Assembly: GCA_023388235.1 (NCBI GenBank)
Contig: JAEWGQ010000261.1
Location: forward strand, 1-8,974
Source: Actinomycetes bacterium
GTDB taxonomy: Bacteria; Actinomycetota; Actinomycetes; Actinomycetales; Cellulomonadaceae
Reading direction: 5' to 3'
Length of the DNA: 8,974 nt
Shown here: one piece after another, positions 1-6,712 of the stretch
How the letters are laid out: each line of letters begins with the position of its first letter
Numbering within the stretch: the first letter of the stretch is position 1
Notes under the pieces: generated by a model
The model's database searches: none
The model's input: only the letters and a program-made list of their open reading frames with translations
Told to the model about the DNA's origin: nothing
Position numbers and translations under genes: made by a program

Positions 1-797
1 CCGCCCGGCCGGTCGAGCTGCGCGGCGTCGGCCGCACCTTCCCCACCCCCGCCGGCCCGCGGACCGTGCTGGCCGGCGTGGACCTCACGGTCGCGGCCGG
101 CGAGGTCGTCGCCGTCATCGGCTCGTCCGGCTGCGGCAAGTCCACGCTGCTGCGGCAGGTGGCCGGCCTGGACGCCCCGGACGCCGGCACGGTCCTGCTC
201 GGCGGCACCCCCGTGACCCCGTTCGACCCGCGCACCGCGGTGGCGTTCCAGGAGCCGCGGCTGCTCCCCTGGCGCACGCTCGCGCAGAACGTCCGCCTCG
301 GCGTCCCCCGCGGCACGCCCCGGGCGCAGGCCCGCGCGCAGGTCGCCACCCTGCTGGACCTCGTCGGCCTCACCGGGTCGGCGGACCTGCGCCCGCGCCA
401 GGTGTCCGGCGGCATGGCGCAGCGCGCCGCGCTGGCCCGGGCGCTCGCGCGCCGCCCCGGGGTGCTGCTGCTCGACGAGCCGTTCGGCGCCCTGGACGCC
501 CTCACCCGCCTGCGGATGCAGGACCTGCTGCTCGAGGTGCACGCCGAGCGGCCGACGACGGTGCTGCTGGTGACGCACGACGTCGAGGAGGCGCTGTACC
601 TGGCGGACCGCGTGGTGCTGCTGGGGGCGCCCGGCGCCACCGGCACGTCCGTGCGGTCCGTCCTCACGGTGCCCGGCGACCGGCCCCGGGACCGCGCGGA
701 CGCCCGCCTGGCCGAGCTGCGCGCCGAGCTGCTCGACGGGCTCGGCGTCCCGACCCACCACCACGTGCACGACCCCGACCTGCACCACTCGATCTGA
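1..797 (+). CDS. ssuB: SsuB-like ABC transporter ATP-binding protein (5' partial)
   Basis: This is the cytoplasmic ATPase of an importer of the nitrate/sulfonate/taurine family, powering the permease encoded two genes downstream. All nucleotide-binding motifs are intact: Walker A GSSGCGKST (bases 120-146), Q-loop FQEPRLLPW (Q at 249-251), signature VSGGMAQ (402-422), Walker B VLLLDEPFGALD (from 462) and the H-loop histidine in VTHD (576-578). The frame is open to the left edge and reads PVELRGVGRTFPTPAG before the GTG at 66. That is the normal first strand of an ABC domain, so the true start lies upstream and the GTG at 66 is internal. The FQ-x-x-RLLPW Q-loop is typical of SsuB/TauB proteins. 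The C-terminus is odd: six histidines fall within eleven residues (756-788). The substrate class is a family-level inference; a nitrate, taurine or riboflavin-precursor-type relative cannot be excluded from this subunit alone. Confidence 0.9.
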   Translation, partial: ARPVELRGVGRTFPTPAGPRTVLAGVDLTVAAGEVVAVIGSSGCGKSTLLRQVAGLDAPDAGTVLLGGTPVTPFDPRTAVAFQEPRLLPWRTLAQNVRLGVPRGTPRAQARAQVATLLDLVGLTGSADLRPRQVSGGMAQRAALARALARRPGVLLLDEPFGALDALTRLRMQDLLLEVHAERPTTVLLVTHDVEEALYLADRVVLLGAPGATGTSVRSVLTVPGDRPRDRADARLAELRAELLDGLGVPTHHHVHDPDLHHSI

Positions 798-833
798 CCC
801 GCCCGACCCCGGGCCACCACCACAGGAGACGAC

Positions 834-1886
834 ATGACCGCACGCACGCGCGCACGCCGCCCGATCGCGCTGGGCGCCGCCGCCCTCGCCGCGACCCTCC
901 TGCTCGGCGGGTGCGTCGCCGGCGAGGGCTCGGCGCAGGCCGCGGACCCCGGCACGGACGACGGCGCCGGCTGGAGCGCCGACACCCTCACGCTCGACTT
1001 CGCGACGTACAACCCGCTCAGCCTGGTCATCAAGGACCAGGGCTGGATCGAGGACGCCCTCGGCGACGACGTCACCGTCGAGTGGGTGCAGTCCGCCGGC
1101 TCCAACAAGGCCAACGAGGCGCTGCGCGCCGGCGCCGTCGACGTCGGCTCCACCGCCGGCTCGGCCGCCCTGCTCGCCCGGGCGAACGGGTCCCCGATCC
1201 GCACGATCGACGTGTACTCGCAGCCCGAGTGGGCCGCGCTCGTCGTGCCCGCCGGGTCGGACATCACGTCCGTCGCGGACCTCGCCGGCCGGTCGGTCGC
1301 CGCCACCAAGGGCACCGACCCGTACTTCTTCCTGCTGCAGGCGCTCGACGCCGCGGGCGTCGACCCGGCGGACGTCGAGGTGCAGAACCTGCAGCACGCC
1401 GACGGCAAGGCCGCGCTCGAGAACGGCTCGGTCGACGCGTGGTCCGGCCTGGACCCGCTGATGGCGGCGAGCGAGGCGGACGCCGGCTCGACGCTGCTGT
1501 ACCGCAACGTCGACTTCAACACGTACGGGTTCCTCAACGCGACGCAGGAGTTCCTCGACGCCAGCCCGGACCTCGCGCAGGTCGTGGTGGACGCCTACGA
1601 GAAGGCCCGGGCGTGGGCGCAGGAGCACCCCGACGAGGTCGCGGCCGTCCTGGCCGAGGTCGCCGGCATCGACCCGGCCGTCGCGCAGAAGGTCATCACG
1701 GAGCGCACGACGCTGGACATCGACCCGGTGCCCGGCGACGCCCAGCGCGACGTGCTCGACGTGGTCGGCCCGATCTTCGTGGAGTCGGGCGACGTGGCGT
1801 CGCAGGACCTCATCGACACCGCGCTGGACGAGCTGTTCGACCCGACGTTCGCCGAGGCCGCCGACCCGGCGTCCCTGGCGGACTGA
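834..1886 (+). CDS. ssuA: SsuA-like ABC transporter substrate-binding lipoprotein
   Basis: This 350-residue extracellular binding protein captures the substrate for the ABC importer. The N-terminus is a lipoprotein signal: basic MTARTRARR, a hydrophobic stretch at about residues 11-24 and the lipobox LGGC, so Cys27 should be lipidated and anchor the protein to the membrane. The mature part has the layout of the SsuA/NMT1 periplasmic-binding fold: an early LDFATYNP strand, then the DVGSTAGSAAL segment (roughly residues 103-113), a hinge-like ATKGTDPYFF segment near residues 158-167 and an AWSGLDPLMAA segment near 206-216. The ATG at 834 is supported by AGGAGA at 824-829. The gene starts 36 bases after the ATPase stop, so it is probably in the same operon. 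The family is commonly annotated as aliphatic-sulfonate binding, but the ligand cannot be read from sequence; nitrate, taurine or pyrimidine-precursor binding are alternatives. Confidence 0.88.
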   Translation: MTARTRARRPIALGAAALAATLLLGGCVAGEGSAQAADPGTDDGAGWSADTLTLDFATYNPLSLVIKDQGWIEDALGDDVTVEWVQSAGSNKANEALRAGAVDVGSTAGSAALLARANGSPIRTIDVYSQPEWAALVVPAGSDITSVADLAGRSVAATKGTDPYFFLLQALDAAGVDPADVEVQNLQHADGKAALENGSVDAWSGLDPLMAASEADAGSTLLYRNVDFNTYGFLNATQEFLDASPDLAQVVVDAYEKARAWAQEHPDEVAAVLAEVAGIDPAVAQKVITERTTLDIDPVPGDAQRDVLDVVGPIFVESGDVASQDLIDTALDELFDPTFAEAADPASLAD

Positions 1887-1914
1887 GCGCGGGCCGGGGC
1901 GGAGGGGACGGATC

Positions 1915-2793
1915 ATGTCGCTGGGACTGGGGACGGTCGTGGGGTCCGCCGCGCCCGTGACCGACGCGCGGGGCCGCCTGCGGCCGGGGCTCAACCCGTT
2001 CCGCGCGGCGCCCGCGGCGCGGCCCGGCGGCGGTCCGCTGCGCCGCCGGCCGGTGCGGGTCGCGGTCGGGCTGGTGCTGCCGGTGCTGCTGCTGGTCGTC
2101 TGGCAGTGGGTGACCAGCACCGGCCGGGTCGCGCCGTACCAGCTGCCCGGCCCGTCCTCGGTGTGGACCGCCGCCGTCGACCTCGCGGACCGCGGGCTGC
2201 TCGGCCCGTACCTCGCGATCTCGGCCCAGCGGGTGCTGCTCGGGTTCGCCGCCGGCGCGGCGCTCGGCCTCGCGGTCGGGTCCGTCGTGGGGCTGTCCCG
2301 GGTGGCGGGGGCGCTGCTGGAGCCGGTGCTCGGCGCCGTCCGGGCGGTGCCCTCGCTGGCGTGGGTGCCGCTGCTGATCCTCTGGATGAAGCTCGGCGAG
2401 GAGTCCAAGGTCACGCTCGTCGCGATCGGCGCGTTCTTCCCCGTGTACACGACGGTGGTCGCGGCCCTGCGGCACGTCGACGCGCACCTGGTGGAGGCCG
2501 GGCGGGCGTACGGGCTGCGCGGCCCGCGCCTGCTCGCCGGGGTGCAGCTCCCGGCGGCGCTGCCGTCGGTGGTCGCCGGGCTGCGCCTGGCGATGGCGCA
2601 GTCGTGGCTGTTCCTCGTGGCCGCGGAGCTCATCGCGTCCTCGATGGGCCTGGGCTTCCTGCTGATGGACTCCGGCAACAACGGCCGCGTCGACCGGATG
2701 ATCCTCGCGATCGTCCTGCTCGCGCTGCTGGGCAAGACGACCGACGCCCTGATCGGCCTCGCCGAGAGGTCCCTGCTGAGGAGGTGGGCGTGA
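1915..2793 (+). CDS. ssuC: SsuC-like ABC transporter permease
   Basis: This 292-residue membrane subunit of the importer belongs to the BPD_transp_1 (MetI-like) fold, SsuC/TauC group. A poorly conserved, Arg/Pro/Gly-rich cytoplasmic N-terminus of about 48 residues precedes the first helix (about 49-66, VAVGLVLPVLLLVVW). The TSTGRVAPYQLPGPSSVW segment that follows matches the usual SsuC region before the core. About five more hydrophobic helices follow. The ATPase-docking EAA loop is visible as E194-A-G-R-A-Y-G, ending at Leu212-Pro213. The motif LGFLLMDSGN and the final helix near residues 262-277 are typical of the family. The ATG at 1915 is preceded by GGAGGGG at 1901-1907. The gene lies 28 bases after the binding protein, and its TGA overlaps the GTG start of the acetyl-CoA synthetase, so translation of the two is likely coupled. 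Confidence 0.9.
   Translation: MSLGLGTVVGSAAPVTDARGRLRPGLNPFRAAPAARPGGGPLRRRPVRVAVGLVLPVLLLVVWQWVTSTGRVAPYQLPGPSSVWTAAVDLADRGLLGPYLAISAQRVLLGFAAGAALGLAVGSVVGLSRVAGALLEPVLGAVRAVPSLAWVPLLILWMKLGEESKVTLVAIGAFFPVYTTVVAALRHVDAHLVEAGRAYGLRGPRLLAGVQLPAALPSVVAGLRLAMAQSWLFLVAAELIASSMGLGFLLMDSGNNGRVDRMILAIVLLALLGKTTDALIGLAERSLLRRWA
2779..2784 (+). promoter_or_regulatory. Ribosome binding site for acs, inside ssuC
   Basis: A perfect AGGAGG lies 5 bases before the GTG at 2790, within the last codons of the permease gene. It selects this GTG over an in-frame GTG at 2784, which overlaps the Shine-Dalgarno sequence itself, and over the long open frame that continues upstream through the permease gene in another frame. 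Confidence 0.8.
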
Positions 2794-4826
2794 CCACGTT
2801 CACGGCCCTGCAGACCGAGTCCCGCACCTACCCGGCACCCGCCGGGGACTGGAACGTCGGGCCCGAGGAGCACGCCCGGCTGCTGGCGCGCGCCGCGGCC
2901 GACCCCGTGGGGTTCTGGGAGGACGCCGCGCGGCGCCTGGAGTGGGCCGAGCCCTGGCACACCGCGCACACCTGGTCCCCCGCCGCACCGGGCCCCGACG
3001 GCGGGCTGACGGTCCCGGAGGCCCAGTGGTTCGCGGGCGGCCGCCTCAACGCCGCCGTGAACTGCGTCGACCGGCACGTGGCCGCCGGCCGCGGCGACCG
3101 GGTGGCGATCCACGCCGAGGGCGAGCGCGGCGACCGCCGGTCCTACACGTACGCCGACCTGCAGCGCGAGGTGTCGCGGGCGGCGCACGCCCTCGAGGGC
3201 CTCGGGGTCGTGGCCGGCGACCGGGTGGTCGTGTACCTGCCGGTGATCGCCGAGACGGTGATCGTGACGCTGGCGATCGCCCGGATCGGTGCCGTGCACT
3301 CGCTGGTGTTCGGCGGGTTCTCCGCGGAGGCCGTGCGGTTCCGCGTCCAGGACACCGGCGCGAAGGTGCTCGTCACCAGCGACGGGCAGTTCCGCCGCGG
3401 GCAGGCCGTCGAGGTGAAGTCGGCCGCCGACGCCGCCGTCGCGGGCCTGGACCACGTGGAGCACGTGCTCGTCGTGCGGCGCACGGGGCAGGACGTCGCG
3501 TGGACGCCGGGCCGCGACGTGTGGTGGCACGACGTCGTCGACACCGCGCCGGACCACCACGAGGCGCAGGCGTTCGACGCGGAGCACCCCCTGTTCGTCA
3601 TCTACACCTCCGGCACCACCGGCCGGCCCAAGGGCCTGGTGCACACGACCGGCGGCTACCTCGCGCAGGCCTCCTGGACGCACTGGGCCGTCTTCGACGC
3701 CCGGCCCGACGACGTGCACTGGTGCACCGCCGACCTCGCCTGGGTCACCGCGCACACGTACGAGATCTACGGCCCGCTGAGCAACGGCCTCACGCAGGTG
3801 ATCTACGAGGGCACGCCGGACACCCCGCACCGCGAGCGCCACCTCGAGATCATCGAGCGGTACGGCGTCACCGTGTACTACACGGCGCCGACGCTGATCC
3901 GCACGTTCATGACGTGGTTCCCCGACGGGGTGCCCGACCGGTACGACCTGTCGAGCATCCGGCTGCTGGGCACCGTCGGCGAGGCGATCAACCCCGAGGC
4001 GTGGGTCTGGTTCCGGTCGCAGCTCGGGGGCGGCACCGCGCCCGTCGTGGACACCTGGTGGCAGTCGGAGACCGGCGCGGCCGTCATCGCCCCGCTGCCC
4101 GGCGTCACCACGCTGAAGCCCGGGTCCGCCACGCGGCCGCTGCCGGGGTTCTCGGTGCGCGTCGTGGACGACCACGGCGCCGACGTGCCGCGCGGCGCGG
4201 GCGGCTACCTCGTCATCGACCGGCCGTGGCCCGGGATGGCGCGCACCGTGTGGGGCGACCCGGCGCGGTACCGCGACTCGTACTGGCGGGCGTTCGCCGA
4301 CCGGGGCTGCTTCCTGGCCGGCGACGGCGCGTCCTGGGACGCCGACGGCGACATCTGGCTGCTCGGCCGGGTGGACGACGTCGTGAACGTCGCCGGGCAC
4401 CGGCTGTCCACCATCGAGATCGAGTCGGCGCTCGTCGCGCACCCGGCCGTCGGGGAGGCCGGCGTCGCCGGCGTCGCGGACGCCGTCGGGGGGCAGGCGG
4501 TCGCGGCCTTCGTCGTGCCGGCCGTCCCGCCGGGACCCGTGACGGACGTCGCCGCCTGGCGGGCCGCGGGCGAGGAGCTGCGCGAGGTGCTGCGCGCGCA
4601 GGTCGCCCGCGAGATCGGACCCGTCGCCAAGCCCCGCCACGTGCTCGTCGTGCCCGAGGTCCCCAAGACCCGGTCCGGCAAGATCCTGCGCCGCCTGCTG
4701 GCCGAGCTGCACGACGGCCGCCCGCTCGGCGACCGCACCTCGCTGCAGAACCCCTGGGCCGTCGACCAGATCGCCGCCCTGCTGCCCCGCCCCGTCACCC
4801 CGGCCGAGGAGGCCACGCCCGCATGA
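2790..4826 (+). CDS. acs: AMP-forming acetyl-CoA synthetase (acetate-CoA ligase)
   Basis: This 678-residue cytoplasmic enzyme activates acetate with ATP and CoA to acetyl-CoA, AMP and pyrophosphate. It is slightly longer than the usual 650 or so residues. Visible ANL-superfamily motifs are the phosphate loop YTSGTTGRPKG (272-282), DTWWQSETG (421-429), GDG with Asp512, the hinge GRVDDVVNVAGHRL (Arg527, Arg538) and the C-terminal PKTRSGKILRR with Lys631, the residue that is catalytic for adenylation and acetylated for control in this family. From recalled Salmonella Acs numbering, the acetate-pocket residues are kept: Val319, Thr320, Val396 and Trp424 correspond to V310, T311, V386 and W414. 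Trp424 argues for a short acyl substrate. Two departures: GEA at 397-399 where GEP is usual, and WWQSE for WWQTE. The GTG start overlaps the permease stop by 4 bases and has a perfect AGGAGG. In this operon it probably supplies acetyl-CoA for O-acetylhomoserine synthesis; propionate or another small acid remains possible. Confidence 0.93.
   Translation: MTTFTALQTESRTYPAPAGDWNVGPEEHARLLARAAADPVGFWEDAARRLEWAEPWHTAHTWSPAAPGPDGGLTVPEAQWFAGGRLNAAVNCVDRHVAAGRGDRVAIHAEGERGDRRSYTYADLQREVSRAAHALEGLGVVAGDRVVVYLPVIAETVIVTLAIARIGAVHSLVFGGFSAEAVRFRVQDTGAKVLVTSDGQFRRGQAVEVKSAADAAVAGLDHVEHVLVVRRTGQDVAWTPGRDVWWHDVVDTAPDHHEAQAFDAEHPLFVIYTSGTTGRPKGLVHTTGGYLAQASWTHWAVFDARPDDVHWCTADLAWVTAHTYEIYGPLSNGLTQVIYEGTPDTPHRERHLEIIERYGVTVYYTAPTLIRTFMTWFPDGVPDRYDLSSIRLLGTVGEAINPEAWVWFRSQLGGGTAPVVDTWWQSETGAAVIAPLPGVTTLKPGSATRPLPGFSVRVVDDHGADVPRGAGGYLVIDRPWPGMARTVWGDPARYRDSYWRAFADRGCFLAGDGASWDADGDIWLLGRVDDVVNVAGHRLSTIEIESALVAHPAVGEAGVAGVADAVGGQAVAAFVVPAVPPGPVTDVAAWRAAGEELREVLRAQVAREIGPVAKPRHVLVVPEVPKTRSGKILRRLLAELHDGRPLGDRTSLQNPWAVDQIAALLPRPVTPAEEATPA
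4807..4812 (+). promoter_or_regulatory. Ribosome binding site for metY, inside acs
   Basis: AGGAGG sits 10 bases before the ATG at 4823, within the last codons of acs. It fixes the metY start at the ATGA overlap, although the same reading frame stays open far upstream through acs. Confidence 0.75.
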
Positions 4827-6136
4827 CCCGCCCCGACGACCACCGCTTCGGGTTCCGCACCCGCGCCCTGCACGCCGGGGCCGTCCCCGACGCCGCGACC
4901 GGCGCCCGCGCGGTGCCGATCTACCAGACCACGTCGTTCGTGTTCCAGGACACCACCGACGCGGCGAACCTGTTCGCGCTGCAGAAGTACGGGAACATCT
5001 ACTCCCGCCTCGGCAACCCGACCGTCGCGGCGCTGGAGGAGCGCATCGCCTCCCTCGAGGGCGGCATCGGCGCGGTCGCCACCGCCTCCGGCATGGCCGC
5101 GGAGTTCATCACGTTCGCCGCCCTGGTCGGCGCCGGGGACCACGTCGTCGCGTCCGCCCAGCTGTACGGCGGCACCGTCACGCAGCTCGACGTCACGCTG
5201 CGCCGGTTCGGCGTCGACACGACGTTCGTGGCCGGCACCGACCCGGCCGACTACGCCGCGGCGATCCGCCCGGAGACGAAGGTCGTCTACACCGAGGTCG
5301 TCGCGAACCCGTCCGGGGAGGTCGCCGACCTGGCCGGCCTCGCCGACGTCGCGCACGCCGCGGGCGTCCCGCTCGTCGTCGACGCCACGCTGTCCACCCC
5401 GTACCTCGTGCGGCCGATCGAGCACGGCGCGGACATCGTCATCCACTCGGCGACCAAGTTCCTGGGCGGGCACGGCACGACCCTCGGCGGCGTCGTCGTG
5501 GAGTCCGGCCGGTTCGACTGGGGCAACGGCCGGTTCCCGCAGATGACCGAGCCCGTCCCGTCCTACAACGGCGTGTCCTGGTGGCAGAACTTCGGCGAGT
5601 ACGGGTTCCTCACCAAGCTCCGCTCCGAGCAGCTGCGGGACATCGGGCCGTCGCTGTCCGCGCAGTCCGCGTTCCAGCTGCTCCAGGGCGTCGAGACGCT
5701 GCCGCAGCGGCTCGACGCGCACCTCGCGAACGCCCGCGCCGTCGCGGAGTGGCTGGAGGCCGACCCCCGCGTCACCGCGGTGCACTGGGCCGGGCTGCCG
5801 TCGCACCCGCACCACGAGCGCGCCGCCCGGTACCTGCCGCTCGGCCCCGGGTCGGTGTTCGCGTTCCGCCTCGCCGCCACCCCCGACCGGGAGGGCCGCG
5901 AGGTCGGGCGCCGGTTCATCGAGCACCTGGAGCTGGCGAGCCACCTCGCGAACGTCGGGGACGCGCGCACGCTCGTCATCCACCCCGCGTCGACCACGCA
6001 CCAGCAGCTGTCCACCGCGCAGCTCGCCGCCGCGGGCGTCCCGGAGGACCTGGTGCGGATCAGCGTCGGGCTGGAGGACCCCGAGGACATCCTCTGGGAC
6101 CTCGACCAGGCCCTCACCGCGGCGGTGGCCCGGTGA
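4823..6136 (+). CDS. metY: O-acetylhomoserine sulfhydrylase (aminocarboxypropyltransferase)
   Basis: This 437-residue PLP enzyme of the Cys/Met-metabolism family (fold type I) replaces the acetyl group of O-acetylhomoserine with sulfide to give homocysteine and acetate, the direct-sulfhydrylation step to methionine. Its length is normal for MetY and longer than MetB or MetC (about 380-400). Visible features are IYQTTSF near residue 33, NIYSRLGNPT with Tyr60 and Arg62 (PLP-phosphate contacts from the partner subunit), TASGMAAE with Ser89-Gly90-Met91, Asp187 in VVDATLSTP (pairs with the PLP ring nitrogen) and the Schiff-base Lys212 in HSATKFLGGHG. The C-terminal VIHPASTTHQQLS is a hallmark of MetY. 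The family usually has DNT; here it is DAT. The start overlaps acs by 4 bases and the stop overlaps the next gene by 4, so expression is tightly coupled. Acetate released by the reaction could be recycled by the adjacent Acs (inference). O-succinylhomoserine use is less likely on length and motifs. Confidence 0.93.
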   Translation: MTRPDDHRFGFRTRALHAGAVPDAATGARAVPIYQTTSFVFQDTTDAANLFALQKYGNIYSRLGNPTVAALEERIASLEGGIGAVATASGMAAEFITFAALVGAGDHVVASAQLYGGTVTQLDVTLRRFGVDTTFVAGTDPADYAAAIRPETKVVYTEVVANPSGEVADLAGLADVAHAAGVPLVVDATLSTPYLVRPIEHGADIVIHSATKFLGGHGTTLGGVVVESGRFDWGNGRFPQMTEPVPSYNGVSWWQNFGEYGFLTKLRSEQLRDIGPSLSAQSAFQLLQGVETLPQRLDAHLANARAVAEWLEADPRVTAVHWAGLPSHPHHERAARYLPLGPGSVFAFRLAATPDREGREVGRRFIEHLELASHLANVGDARTLVIHPASTTHQQLSTAQLAAAGVPEDLVRISVGLEDPEDILWDLDQALTAAVAR

Positions 6137-6621
6137 CCGCCGCCCGCACCTGGCAGGGCCCGTCCGCGCCCGAGCGCCTGTCGCTGCTGCGGCGCACCCG
6201 GTCGATCGCGATCGTCGGGGCGTCGGCCAACCCGTCCCGGGCGTCGTACTTCGTCACCACGTACCTGCGGTCCAGCGCGCCCTACGACCTGTACCTGGTG
6301 AACCCGCGCGAGACGGAGATCCTCGGGCTGCCGGTGTACCCCTCGCTCGCCGCGCTGCCCGTCGTGCCGGACCTGGTCGACGTGTTCCGCCGGCACGACG
6401 ACCTGCCCACGGTGCTCGACGAGACGCTCGCCGTCGGCGCCCGGGCGCTGTGGCTGCAGCTCGGGTCCTGGCACGAGGACGTCGCGCGGCGCGCCGAGGC
6501 CGCGGGGCTGGAGGTGGTCATGGACCGGTGCGTGAAGATCGAGCACGCGCGGTTCCACGGGGGGCTGCACCTGGCCGGGTTCGACACGGGGGTGATCAGC
6601 TCGCGCCGCGCGCTGTCCTGA
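6133..6621 (+). CDS. CoA-binding protein, COG1832/YccU type
   Basis: This is a 162-residue soluble protein with a single Rossmann-like CoA_binding domain, as in the nucleotide-binding part of succinyl-CoA synthetase alpha, but without the catalytic domains. Visible marks are the glycine loop IAIVGASANPSR (residues 25-36), LVNPRETEILGLPVYPSL (about 55-72), VDVFRRHDD, LWLQLGSW (about 112-119) and the strongly conserved VVMDRCVKIEHARFHGG, with Cys133. The family's biochemical role is not established; some members bind CoA or its derivatives. The GTG start at 6133 overlaps the metY stop as GTGA. No strong Shine-Dalgarno sequence precedes it, so it probably depends on ribosomes finishing metY. An upstream in-frame GTG at 5581 is rejected because the extra residues are low-complexity Arg/Pro/Ala translated from the metY coding strand. 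Sitting beside acs and metY, it may sense or protect CoA species, which is speculation. Confidence 0.88.
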   Translation: MTAARTWQGPSAPERLSLLRRTRSIAIVGASANPSRASYFVTTYLRSSAPYDLYLVNPRETEILGLPVYPSLAALPVVPDLVDVFRRHDDLPTVLDETLAVGARALWLQLGSWHEDVARRAEAAGLEVVMDRCVKIEHARFHGGLHLAGFDTGVISSRRALS

Positions 6622-6647
6622 CGCCGGGCCCGGGTGGGTCCCCGGCG
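6622..6647 (+). terminator. Possible terminator of the sulfur operon
   Basis: Immediately after the stop codon at 6619-6621, CGCCGGG (6622-6628) pairs perfectly with CCCGGCG (6641-6647). CCC (6629-6631) can add three pairs with GGG (6636-6638) across a 2-base bulge, leaving a 4-base loop. No T-run follows, which is common for terminators in very GC-rich actinomycetes but also makes the call uncertain, since hairpins are frequent in such DNA. Confidence 0.4.
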
Positions 6648-6695
6648 CGGCGGCCGCGTCCCCCGCCCGGCGGAGGGGGTCCCCGGCCCGGCGGC
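6636..6695 (+). repeat. 19-base direct repeat pair in the convergent gap
   Basis: The sequence GGGTCCCCGGCGCGGCGGC (6636-6654) recurs at 6677-6695 with one mismatch, G to C at the twelfth base, so 18 of 19 match with a 41-base period. The gap is almost pure G and C, so some of this identity is expected from low complexity. No function is apparent. Confidence 0.5.
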
Positions 6696-6703
6696 TGCCG
6701 GGC
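6686..6703 (-). terminator. Possible terminator of the tetR gene
   Basis: GCCCGG (6686-6691) and CCGGGC (6698-6703) form a 6-bp all-GC stem with a 6-base loop. The hairpin lies 10 bases beyond the stop codon of the minus-strand regulator. No T-run is present. Together with the hairpin at 6622-6647 it could insulate the two converging transcription units. Confidence 0.33.
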
Positions 6704-6712
6704 GACGGGGCG

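Noticed and set aside
66..68. GTG at 66 as the start of the ABC ATPase
   Set aside because: The frame is open upstream to the window edge and encodes a normal ABC N-terminal strand (ELRGVGRTF), so the gene begins outside the window.
1887..1914. Possible regulatory element or small gene between the binding protein and permease
   Set aside because: Only 28 bases; the permease ribosome binding site accounts for it and nothing else is visible.
2106..2789. An N-terminal extension of the acs frame through the permease gene
   Set aside because: The extra 228 residues are Arg/Ala/Pro-rich shadow sequence, and a perfect AGGAGG precedes the GTG at 2790.
2942..4822. A long plus-strand frame leading into metY, suggesting a fusion protein
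   Set aside because: The upstream part is Arg-rich shadow of acs in another frame; metY has its own AGGAGG and ATG at 4823.
4205..6001. A 598-codon open frame on the minus strand opposite acs and metY
   Set aside because: It is a by-product of GC-rich codon use in the genes on the other strand; its translation is repetitive Arg/Gly/Val/Asp with no recognisable domain, while acs and metY are unmistakable.
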